A DNA stretch of 35,093 nucleotides from Bacteroidales bacterium UBA1077 (lineage in GTDB: Bacteria > Bacteroidota > Bacteroidia > Bacteroidales > UBA932). This document shows positions 16,692 to 23,666 of this stretch, piece after piece. The translations under genes were made by a program, and so were the position numbers. The first letter of the stretch is position 1, and each line of letters opens with the position of its first letter. The notes beneath the pieces were generated by a model. The model was not told the origin of the DNA. It searched no databases and saw only the letters and a list, made by a program, of their open reading frames with translations. The stretch covers positions 1-35,093 of the forward strand of contig DCCQ01000093.1 in assembly GCA_002314195.1 (NCBI GenBank), in the 5' to 3' direction.

Positions 16692-16731
16692 AATGAATGT
16701 AAACATTAATAAATGAATATAAACATTAATA
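16692..16731 (+). repeat. Two 20-bp tandem repeats with an internal dyad
   Basis: Two adjacent 20-base units (16692-16711 and 16712-16731) differ at one position. The first contains the dyad AATGTAAACATT (5-base arms, 2-base centre). The second has the same sequence with one arm base changed. They lie between the promoter box and the ATG of the M49-like gene, a place suited to an operator or an RNA-binding site. Confidence 0.75.
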
Positions 16732-16747
16732 AATAACACTTTTTCAA

Positions 16748-18346
16748 ATGAAAAGAACCGCTCTGGCATTAACGCTGATCGCTCTTGCGGCTTCCTGCAA
16801 CACGGAACCGAAGACCGCTGTCCAGAAGAAGGTCGATTCGTACGCGCTCGTCAAGATCGAGTCGCCCGACCTTTCAGGCATAACAGACAATGGTAAAGAA
16901 GTCCTCAATCTCTACAAATTCGCCGCAGATCAGGCTGACAGTATCTACTGGAAGCAGTATTTCGGAGACAAAACGCTGATTGAGAACCTGAAAGACGTTG
17001 ATCTGCGTGAGTATGCAAAAATCAACTACGGCCCGTGGGACCGTCTTGACGGCTCAACTTTCGTGGATGGATTCGGAAAACTCCCTCTTGGAGCCAATTT
17101 CTATCCGGCTGACATGACTTCGGCTGAGTTCGACTCGCTTGCGGATCCGGTGAAGACAAGCCCATATTCGCTGATCAGACGTGACTCGGACGGCAAACTT
17201 GTCGCTGTGTGGTATCACGATGCCTATGAGTACAACATCGACAAGATTTGCAACTACCTCAAGGCTGCCGCTGACATCACCATCAAACCGAGTGTCCGCA
17301 ATTATCTTCTCAAGAAGATTGACGCTTTGAAGACTGACTATTACTACGACAGCGACCTTGCATGGCTGGAGATGACCGACAGCAAGATGGACCTCATCAT
17401 CGGCCCTGACGAGGTCAATGATGACCAGCTGTACGGTCTCAAGACATCCTACGAGGCTTATGTTCTATTAAAAGACCTCAAACGCACCGAAGTCCTTGAC
17501 CAGCTCACGTCCATGCTGCCTGAGCTTCAGAAACAAATCCCTTGCGAGGAACAATACAAGAATTTTGTGCCGGGAGACGAGTCTGACATCTACGCCTATG
17601 ACGCTATCTATTGCTCTGGTCACGCCAACGCCGGCATCAAGCTTATAGCTCTTAATCTCCCTTATAATGAGGAAGTTCAAGCTAAGGCAGGTACCCGTAC
17701 GGCTTTACTTCGCAACATTATGGCGGAGAAGTTCAATAGGATTGTCAATCCGGTAGGCATAGTGGTTCTCACTCCTGACCAGCAGGATCACCTCAGCGAG
17801 GAAGCCTTTTACTGGAACATCGCTTTCCGTGAGATTTCCCACGGGCTTGGAATCAAAGAGACAATCAACGGAAAGGGAGAGGTCGATGAGGCCCTCGGCA
17901 ACAAGGCCCTCACTTGGGAGGATGCCAAGGCGAACGCTCTCGGACTTTATCTTGTCTGCAAACTTTTGGACGAGCACAAGATTCCTACGCTTGTCACAAA
18001 AGAGGATGCCATCACCACATTCGTCGCCAACCTGATCCGTTCAGAGCGTTTCGGAGAGGCATCCCAGCTTGGTAGAGCCTATGTTATGCTATTTAACTAT
18101 CTGAATCAGAACGGTGCCTTTAAGCGTGGGGACAGCGGAAAATATTCAATCGACTACGAAAAGACCCTTTCACTCGTGGCTGAGTTCACCGGCATAGCCC
18201 TCAAAACCCAGGCTACTGGAGACTATGAGTTCGCCGAGAACTTTGAAAAACAGTACTGTGAACTGTCAGAGGACTTCAAGGCTGACCTTGTGAACATCCG
18301 CCTTGAGAACATTCCGATTGACCTAAGGTTCGAATTCCAGAAATAA
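16748..18346 (+). CDS. Lipoprotein related to peptidase family M49 (DPP III-like) with degraded zinc site
   Basis: This 532-aa protein starts with a lipoprotein signal, MKRTALALTLIALAASC, with the lipidated Cys at residue 17. The C-terminal half follows M49 homologues: GHANAGIKLIALNLPYNEEV, RTALLRNIMAEKFNRIV, then FREISHGLGI and TWEDAKANALGLYLV. In active relatives the first motif is HExxH-like (HEVAHGLG in the shorter forms, HELLGH in DPP III) and the second is EE-x-(K/R)-A-(D/E). Here the first zinc His is Arg361, the zinc Glu is Asp392, and the acidic residue closing the second motif is Asn396. Glu362 and His365 are kept. Peptidase activity is therefore doubtful. It may be a binding protein for the transporter and porins that follow. 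It is intact, has no frameshift, and starts a four-gene group behind its own promoter. Confidence 0.75.
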   Translation: MKRTALALTLIALAASCNTEPKTAVQKKVDSYALVKIESPDLSGITDNGKEVLNLYKFAADQADSIYWKQYFGDKTLIENLKDVDLREYAKINYGPWDRLDGSTFVDGFGKLPLGANFYPADMTSAEFDSLADPVKTSPYSLIRRDSDGKLVAVWYHDAYEYNIDKICNYLKAAADITIKPSVRNYLLKKIDALKTDYYYDSDLAWLEMTDSKMDLIIGPDEVNDDQLYGLKTSYEAYVLLKDLKRTEVLDQLTSMLPELQKQIPCEEQYKNFVPGDESDIYAYDAIYCSGHANAGIKLIALNLPYNEEVQAKAGTRTALLRNIMAEKFNRIVNPVGIVVLTPDQQDHLSEEAFYWNIAFREISHGLGIKETINGKGEVDEALGNKALTWEDAKANALGLYLVCKLLDEHKIPTLVTKEDAITTFVANLIRSERFGEASQLGRAYVMLFNYLNQNGAFKRGDSGKYSIDYEKTLSLVAEFTGIALKTQATGDYEFAENFEKQYCELSEDFKADLVNIRLENIPIDLRFEFQK

Positions 18347-18369
18347 AATTAATAATCAATACTACTGAA

Positions 18370-19821
18370 ATGGCTGAAAAGAAATTCAATGTGAAGTACG
18401 GTGTACTTCTGCCAATCGTTCTTCTGGTCACACTCTTCCTGTGGTGTGTGCCTACCTCATTCTTCGGCATCGACGCTCTGACTGTTGTGCAGCAGCGTGT
18501 GATCGCCCTCTTTGTGTTCGCCGCCTTGATGTGGATGTTTGAGATCATCCCTAACTGGGCGACTTCCGTGATGATCATCGTGGTGGCTCTGCTGACTGTC
18601 TCCGACAAGGGACTCGGCTTCTTCTGCAATCCTGAGTTCGGTCAGTTGGTAAGCTACAAGAAGATAATGTCCTCTTTCGCTGATCCTGTCGTGATGCTGT
18701 TCCTTGGCGGATTCGTGCTTGCGATTATGGCTGAAAGATTCGGACTTGACGTGACTCTCGCAAAATCATTGCTCAGCATATTTGGAACAAAGCCTAAGAT
18801 GGTGCTTTTGGGATTCCTTATCATCATCTCCGTGTTCTCGATGTTTATGAGCAACACCGCCACTGCGGCCATGATGCTTGCCTTCCTTGCCCCTGTGCTC
18901 TCAAAGCTTCCAAGCGATGACAAGGGAAAGATCGGCCTCGCCCTCTCGATTCCTATAGCCGCCAACCTTGGTGGTATCGGTACCCCTATCGGAACCCCTC
19001 CAAACGCCACGGCGAAGGGCTATCTTGAGCAGGCCGGCATCGACGTTTCTTTCGGAGACTGGTGCGTTCACATGATTCCTTACGTGATCATCATGATCCT
19101 CCTTGCTTGGGTTCTTCTCCTCGTTTTCTTCCCGTTCAAGACCCAGAAACTCGTGCTTGAGATTCCTGCGAACGACAAGAAGAAGGATTGGAAGAGCAAG
19201 GTCGTTTGGGCTACATTCATCATCACGATCCTTCTTTGGGCAACCGAGCAGCTTCATCACATCAGCTCCAATGTCGTGGCTCTGATTCCTCTCGGAGTGT
19301 TCACCGCCACCGGCCTTTTCGGAAAGGAGGAGATCAAGGAAATCAACTGGTCGGTACTTTGGCTCGTGGCCGGAGGTTTCGCACTCGGCTATCTCCTTCA
19401 GGACACAGGCCTCGCCAAGGTGCTCATCAACGCGATACCGTTCGGCTCGATGTCAGTGATTCTGGTTCTGATTGTGGCAGGATTCGTCTGCTACTTCCTC
19501 TCGAACTTCATCAGCAACTCCGCCACGGCGGCTCTGCTTATCCCTATCCTTATCGTTGTCGCTGAGGGTATGGCTGATCCTGCCGCAGCCAACAACGCCG
19601 CGTTCGTTGCTATGGGTGGAACCCAGGCTATGATCATATTCATCGCTGTGTGCGCATCGGTCGCTATGCTGTTCCCTATCTCCACACCTCCGAACGCCAT
19701 AGCAGCCTCAACCGGATTGGTCGAGACAAAAGATATGGCGAAGGTCGGCTTGATTATCGGTGTTGTAGGATTCATCTTCGGATTCTTCTGGCTCACCAAG
19801 ATATTCCCGTTCGCGCAGTAA
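18370..19821 (+). CDS. DASS/SLC13-family sodium:carboxylate symporter
   Basis: This 483-aa integral membrane protein resembles the INDY/DASS family that imports C4-dicarboxylates, citrate or related anions with sodium. The two inverted-repeat halves are visible. Half one has MSNTATAAMMLAFLAPVL (the SNT motif) with GIGTPIGTPPNATAKGY. Half two has NFISNSATAALLIPILIVV (an SNS version) with PISTPPNAIAASTGLVE. About a dozen hydrophobic segments run through the protein. The substrate cannot be read from the sequence. The genome neighbours KorAB and GdhA make 2-oxoglutarate or a dicarboxylate a reasonable guess. It is 23 bases downstream of the M49-like lipoprotein gene and is followed by two outer-membrane barrels, so the group could form a path across both membranes. 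Confidence 0.88.
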   Translation: MAEKKFNVKYGVLLPIVLLVTLFLWCVPTSFFGIDALTVVQQRVIALFVFAALMWMFEIIPNWATSVMIIVVALLTVSDKGLGFFCNPEFGQLVSYKKIMSSFADPVVMLFLGGFVLAIMAERFGLDVTLAKSLLSIFGTKPKMVLLGFLIIISVFSMFMSNTATAAMMLAFLAPVLSKLPSDDKGKIGLALSIPIAANLGGIGTPIGTPPNATAKGYLEQAGIDVSFGDWCVHMIPYVIIMILLAWVLLLVFFPFKTQKLVLEIPANDKKKDWKSKVVWATFIITILLWATEQLHHISSNVVALIPLGVFTATGLFGKEEIKEINWSVLWLVAGGFALGYLLQDTGLAKVLINAIPFGSMSVILVLIVAGFVCYFLSNFISNSATAALLIPILIVVAEGMADPAAANNAAFVAMGGTQAMIIFIAVCASVAMLFPISTPPNAIAASTGLVETKDMAKVGLIIGVVGFIFGFFWLTKIFPFAQ

Positions 19822-19837
19822 TTATATCGTAATATCG

Positions 19838-19875
19838 GGGAAGCTGTTTTGGGAAAGGGACCAAGGCAGCTTCCC
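19838..19875 (+). other. Long stem-loop between the transporter and first porin gene
   Basis: A perfect 9-bp stem, GGGAAGCTG with CAGCTTCCC, encloses an inner TTGG/CCAA pairing. No T-run follows, so it is not a standard terminator. It may be a processing or stability element that sets different levels for transporter and porin. Confidence 0.5.
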
Positions 19876-19906
19876 AATGCTTAAAAATTAGTTAGTAGTT
19901 ATTAAA

Positions 19907-21181
19907 ATGAACAGAATTTTCACTTCACTTGCAGCTCTGGCGATGTGCGCCACTCTTGCTGCGCAGGAGACGAAGCCGAAAGTCAGTCTCTACGGTTTCA
20001 TCCGCAATTATTATGCTTTCGACACGCGAGAGAGCTTGGCCGGAACAGAGGATCTCTTTTATTATCTTCCAAAGGATGAGAACAAGAAGAGTGACGTTGA
20101 TTTGAACGAGCAAGGCTCTTTCCGCTTCGCCGCCATCACTTCCAGAGTCGGACTCAATGTGACAGGCTATGAATATAATGGACTGAAGTTCGGCGCCAAG
20201 ATCGAGACCGACTTTTACAACGGCCTTAGCGGTGCCACTGGCACGGCTGTCCTCCGTCTCCGTCAGGCCTACGTTACTGTCGGAAAGAATGACTGGCTTG
20301 TCACTGCCGGTCAGGCTTGGCATCCGATGGCTGCTGACATGCCGGACGTGTTCTCACTCAACACCGGCGCCCCTTTCGGCCCTTTCAGCCGCACCCCACA
20401 GGTCAAGTTGGACTATAAGTTCAATGACGCCCTCTCATTGACCGGATCCGCAATCTGGCAGATGCAGTACGTTTCCGCCGGCCCTTCCGGAGCTTCCGCC
20501 AACTACATCAAGGATGCCTGCACTCCGGAAATCTATCTTGGATTGAACTACAAGAAAGATAACCTTCTCCTAAGAGCTGGAGTGAATATGCTTTCAATTA
20601 AGCCGAGAGTAAACAATGGTTCTGTCAAGGTCGATGACCGCATAACAACCCTCACTCCATTCTTCTTCGGACAGTACAAGAGCGGCCTGTTTTCGATCAA
20701 GTTGAAGACTGTCTTCGCCGAGGCCGGTGAGCATGTCAACCTCAATGGCGGCTACGGAATCTCCGGGGTTAAGTCTGACGGCGTAAGCTACGAATATACC
20801 CCTACACGCAACTCCTCCACATGGGCCAGCTTCATGTACGGCAAGAAGACTCAGTGGATCCTCTTCGCCGGTTATGTGAAGAATTTCGGAACAAAGGATG
20901 ACCTTTATGGAGCCAATGATGGCTATGCCCCTGCCTCCAACCTCTATTTCAGCAAGAACAGCTTCTCGAACATAAACCAGATGTACAGGCTCACCCCGAC
21001 TGTGATACACAACATCGGCAAGTTCGCGATCGGTCTTGAATATGAACTCACAAGCGTGCAGTACGGTGACTACAAAACAGTCGGAGATGTGAAGTTCATC
21101 GGTGCAAACGGTCTTGCCGAGGACAACCTTCACTGGATCACCAATCACCGTATCCAGGCTTTGGTCAAGTTTACTTTCTGA
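19907..21181 (+). CDS. Outer-membrane beta-barrel, porin-like (first paralogue)
   Basis: This 424-aa protein has a signal peptide MNRIFTSLAALAMCATLAAQ and continues KVSLYGFIRNYYAFDTRES. Alternating hydrophobic strands run throughout, and the C-terminus RIQALVKFTF ends in Phe, a barrel recognition signal. The block AGQAWHPMAADMPDVFSLNT, then GAPFGPFSRTPQVKLDYKF, recurs in the next gene and is the most conserved stretch. It resembles trimeric porins in overall form, possibly DcaP-like dicarboxylate porins, though that assignment is tentative. It lies directly after the DASS transporter with a 9-bp stem-loop in the gap. The likely role is diffusion of the transporter's substrate across the outer membrane. 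Confidence 0.78.
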   Translation: MNRIFTSLAALAMCATLAAQETKPKVSLYGFIRNYYAFDTRESLAGTEDLFYYLPKDENKKSDVDLNEQGSFRFAAITSRVGLNVTGYEYNGLKFGAKIETDFYNGLSGATGTAVLRLRQAYVTVGKNDWLVTAGQAWHPMAADMPDVFSLNTGAPFGPFSRTPQVKLDYKFNDALSLTGSAIWQMQYVSAGPSGASANYIKDACTPEIYLGLNYKKDNLLLRAGVNMLSIKPRVNNGSVKVDDRITTLTPFFFGQYKSGLFSIKLKTVFAEAGEHVNLNGGYGISGVKSDGVSYEYTPTRNSSTWASFMYGKKTQWILFAGYVKNFGTKDDLYGANDGYAPASNLYFSKNSFSNINQMYRLTPTVIHNIGKFAIGLEYELTSVQYGDYKTVGDVKFIGANGLAEDNLHWITNHRIQALVKFTF

Positions 21182-21193
21182 TTTTTTGACAAG

Positions 21194-21214
21194 TCAAGGT
21201 TGAGTCGGCCTTGA
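21194..21214 (+). other. Short stem-loop between the two porin genes
   Basis: TCAAGG and CCTTGA arms surround a 9-base loop. There is no T-run. The function is unknown and it could be chance. Confidence 0.25.
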
Positions 21215-21230
21215 AAGATAATTCGATGAC

Positions 21231-22556
21231 ATGAAGAAGATACTCCGAATGATGGCGTCAGTCGCCGCCTTATCTTTGTATGCTTTGACGTCTGACGCTC
21301 AGAGCAGCCATCTTATCAAGCTCACAAATCACCTGGAGCCTTACGGTTTTTTCCGTACCAGCGCGATCTTTGACGCGCGTGAATCCAAGGCCGACAACTA
21401 CGACTTGTTCTACAGTTTCCCTTACGATAAGGAAATCAATCTGGAGGGCAATGACATTTGGTACAATCCTTCTGTCAGGATGTCCTCGGTCACGACACGT
21501 TTGGGCTTCAACCTGACTGGATTGCAGTATGGCTCTTTCAATGTCACCGGCAAACTGGAGGGGGATTTCAATCTGATGATCGGAAGTTCAGCGTCACTGC
21601 TCCTTCGTGAGGCTTACATCAACCTCAACTGGAGCAATGTCGGGAAAGTGTTGAATTCGGCAACGGTCAAGATAGGACACGCCTGGCATCCTATGTCTGT
21701 GGATATGCCATGCAGCATCGGCTACGAGATAGGATCTCCGTTCAATCCATACGCCAGAAGCCCTCAGCTGATGATTCAACTGAATATGTTGAAAGGCCTC
21801 TCGTTCACGGCGGGTGTGCTTTATCCTGTGGAGTTCATGCCTACCGGGCCTCAAGGCTCTTCTTTTGACTATGTGAAATACGGACTCATTCCTGAAGCAT
21901 ACGCGGGGCTGTCTTTTTGTACAAAACATGTTGCAGTCAAAACGGGGGCGGATTTTATAAGTTTGGCTCCAAGGTGGCGTACCACTGACACCGACGGTTA
22001 TTACTACGATAAAGGGACAAAGGTGTCTGACCGCATCTCTATGATCAGCCCGATGGCTTATTTTGAATACTCCAAAGGTAACTTCAAGGTCAACGCGAAG
22101 GCCGTGCTGGCCTCGGGAGGGGATCATCTGAGGCTTCTTGGCGGCTATGCTGTCTATGACAAGAGTGATGACTATAACTACAGGTACACTCCTCTGCGTT
22201 CGGCCACTGGTTTTGTCTCGGCAAGTTATGGCAGCCAATGGCAGTTTGTCCTCTTTGCCGGGGGCATGAAGGCATTGGGCACGACCGAGGATCTGTTGAC
22301 TGACTATAAGACTGGATACGCCAAACTCGACAACATTTACTATTTTGACGGAGGCTTCAAGAATGTCCGTTATGCCGCAAGAGTCGCTCCTGCGGTGGCC
22401 TTTAATCTGGAGAGACTTACGTTCGCGCTTGAGTACAATGCGACATACGTCAGTTACGGAGACATAAATTCCTTGAATGAGAGAGGGTTGGCCAATTCCG
22501 GTGTGCATGGCATCATCAACCACCGCGTCTTGGGAATGGTCAAATACTCCTTCTAA
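21231..22556 (+). CDS. Outer-membrane beta-barrel, porin-like (second paralogue)
   Basis: This 441-aa protein has a signal peptide MKKILRMMASVAALSLYALT ending SDAQ, and a C-terminal Phe (VLGMVKYSF). It is a tandem paralogue of the preceding gene. Shared landmarks are YGFFRTSAIFDARES near the start, VTTRLGFNLTGLQYG, GHAWHPMSVDMP, GSPFNPYARSPQLMIQLNML, GPQGSSFDYVKYGLIPEAYAGL and the VSDRISMISPMAYFEYSKG strand. Sequence identity by eye is modest, so the duplication is not recent. Having two divergent copies suggests either a heteromer or different substrates. It is the last gene before the his regulatory region, and no intrinsic terminator with a T-run is seen after it. Confidence 0.78.
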   Translation: MKKILRMMASVAALSLYALTSDAQSSHLIKLTNHLEPYGFFRTSAIFDARESKADNYDLFYSFPYDKEINLEGNDIWYNPSVRMSSVTTRLGFNLTGLQYGSFNVTGKLEGDFNLMIGSSASLLLREAYINLNWSNVGKVLNSATVKIGHAWHPMSVDMPCSIGYEIGSPFNPYARSPQLMIQLNMLKGLSFTAGVLYPVEFMPTGPQGSSFDYVKYGLIPEAYAGLSFCTKHVAVKTGADFISLAPRWRTTDTDGYYYDKGTKVSDRISMISPMAYFEYSKGNFKVNAKAVLASGGDHLRLLGGYAVYDKSDDYNYRYTPLRSATGFVSASYGSQWQFVLFAGGMKALGTTEDLLTDYKTGYAKLDNIYYFDGGFKNVRYAARVAPAVAFNLERLTFALEYNATYVSYGDINSLNERGLANSGVHGIINHRVLGMVKYSF

Positions 22557-22577
22557 GAATATATTCGTGAATATTCT
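22556..22577. repeat. AT-rich inverted repeat made of GAATAT/ATATTC motifs
   Basis: AGAATAT (22556-22562) and ATATTCT (22571-22577) form a 7-bp inverted repeat. It contains two perfect palindromes, GAATATATTC and GAATATTC. It begins in the last base of the porin stop codon. There is no T-run, so it is a poor terminator. It could be a protein-binding site or a local concentration of the hexamer that is abundant throughout the window. Confidence 0.45.
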
Positions 22578-22589
22578 GTCAAAAATCTC

Positions 22590-22619
22590 TTGTATTTAAG
22601 AATATATTTCCGATATTTG
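22590..22619 (+). promoter_or_regulatory. Promoter of the his-leu-ilvE cluster
   Basis: A TTG at 22590-22592 is followed after 19 bases by GATATTTG at 22612-22619, 7 of 8 matching TAnnTTTG. The 19-base spacing is the Bacteroidota standard. Transcription would start near 22625, just ahead of the leader peptide ATG at 22638. Confidence 0.6.
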
Positions 22620-22637
22620 CCCCGTTGAACAGATAGA

Positions 22638-22694
22638 ATGAGACAGTTTAATCATATCCTCCTACATCTTCATCACCGCTTCAACCGGGGGTGA
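22638..22694 (+). CDS. His operon leader peptide (18 aa)
   Basis: This short open frame encodes MRQFNHILLHLHHRFNRG and stops at TGA 22692-22694. Four of 18 residues are His, three of them within the four codons 22665-22676 (H-L-H-H), plus an earlier one at 22653. It lies between the promoter and a T-rich terminator, 96 bases before hisG. A concentration of the codon for the pathway's end product in a short leader is the hallmark of ribosome-mediated attenuation. When charged tRNA-His is scarce the ribosome would stall on these codons. No Shine-Dalgarno is visible, which is usual here. No other function is suggested. Confidence 0.85.
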   Translation: MRQFNHILLHLHHRFNRG

Positions 22695-22748
22695 GTTTGC
22701 CGTGGGTATCTGTTTATTTGAGGGATATTTAAGTCAAGGCTCGCTTCC
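22687..22748 (+). promoter_or_regulatory. Predicted antiterminator pairing of the his attenuator
   Basis: The segment GGGGGTGAG at 22687-22695, which includes the leader stop codon, can pair along all nine positions (with G-U pairs) with CTCGCTTCC at 22740-22748. The second segment is the 5' arm of the terminator, so the two structures exclude each other. A ribosome at the stop codon would cover the first segment and let the terminator form. A ribosome stalled at the His codons would leave it free. A competing small hairpin, CACC 22674-22677 with GGTG 22690-22693, could also sequester it. Confidence 0.7.
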
Positions 22749-22773
22749 GTTTTCGGTGGCGGGTCTTTTTTTT
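22738..22773 (+). terminator. Attenuator terminator upstream of hisG
   Basis: The stem runs from 22738 to 22765 with a TTTT loop. It has eight outer pairs including G-U pairs, one T-T mismatch and three inner C-G/G-C pairs. Eight T residues follow at 22766-22773. hisG starts 17 bases later. It must be read through for the his genes to be made. Confidence 0.85.
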
Positions 22774-22790
22774 ATAAAAACGAACGACAA

Positions 22791-23642
22791 ATGTTAAGAA
22801 TCGCAATTCAGGCCAAAGGCCGATTAAGTGACGAAAGTCTTGCACTCCTGCGTGAGGCCGGAGTCGAGGTGGATGACAGCAAGCGGAAGTTCCTGTCAAG
22901 GTCCAGCAGTTTCCCCGTGGAGATCCTCTACCTGCGGGATGATGACATCCCTCAGGCTGTAGCGCAAGGGGTGGCGGATCTGGGAATAGTGGGTTACAAC
23001 GAGGTGTGCGAGAGGGGAGAGTCTGTGGAGATTGTGGACCGTCTTGGATTCGGAGTATGCCGGATTTCCTTGGCCATTCCCAAGGCCGAGGAGTATCCGG
23101 GGCTTGAGTATTTCAACGGTAAGCGGATCGCCACGTCTTATCCGAATATCTTGGACAAGTTCCTGAAAGATAAAGGAATAGATGCTAAAATCAACGTTAT
23201 CGCAGGTTCGGTGGAAATAGCCCCGACTGTCGGGATGAGCGATGCGATCTTCGACATAGTCTCTTCGGGTGGAACCTTGGTCAGCAACGGACTTAAGGAG
23301 GTTGAGAAGGTCGTGTTCTCGGAGGCTGTGCTCATCTCATGCGGCAATCTGTCCGAGGATAAGGCTAAACTTCTGGAACAGATTAAGTTCCGGTTCAATG
23401 CTGTCCGGGACAGCAGAGGGAAGAAATACCTTCTGATGAACATTCCGAATGACAGGATTGAGGGGGCTATCAAGATTGTTCCGGCGATGAGAAGCCCTAC
23501 GGTCCTGCCTCTTGCCCAGAGTGGTTGGTCTTCGCTGCACTCCGTTGTGGACGAGAGTGTCTTGTGGGAGAAGATCGAGAGTCTGAAGGAGATTGGTGCG
23601 GAAGGGATCCTTGTGCTTTCCGTGGAGAAGATGGTTTTATAG
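22791..23642 (+). CDS. hisG: ATP phosphoribosyltransferase, long form
   Basis: HisG joins ATP and PRPP in the first, committed step of histidine synthesis. The 283-aa length and a C-terminal ACT-like regulatory domain from about residue 210 (NAVRDSRGKKYLLMNIPNDR, then SGWSSLHSVVDESVLWEKIE) mark the long, HisZ-independent form that is feedback-inhibited by histidine. The catalytic part shows LRIAIQAKGRLSDESLALL, the segment GVADLGIVGYNEV, KRIATSYPNIL and the PRPP-binding region DAIFDIVSSGGTLVSNGL. It is the first structural gene after the attenuator, so it is controlled both by the leader and allosterically. Confidence 0.96.
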   Translation: MLRIAIQAKGRLSDESLALLREAGVEVDDSKRKFLSRSSSFPVEILYLRDDDIPQAVAQGVADLGIVGYNEVCERGESVEIVDRLGFGVCRISLAIPKAEEYPGLEYFNGKRIATSYPNILDKFLKDKGIDAKINVIAGSVEIAPTVGMSDAIFDIVSSGGTLVSNGLKEVEKVVFSEAVLISCGNLSEDKAKLLEQIKFRFNAVRDSRGKKYLLMNIPNDRIEGAIKIVPAMRSPTVLPLAQSGWSSLHSVVDESVLWEKIESLKEIGAEGILVLSVEKMVL

Positions 23643-23666
23643 TACTGCATATTTATTCATTGGTCT

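Noticed and set aside
21194..21214. Terminator between the porin genes
   Set aside because: The 6-bp stem has no following T-run and a 9-base loop; it is kept only as a low-confidence hairpin.
21594..22523. Minus-strand open frame of about 310 codons opposite the second porin
   Set aside because: It is antisense to a protein with a signal peptide and terminal Phe; the antisense translation shows no domain.
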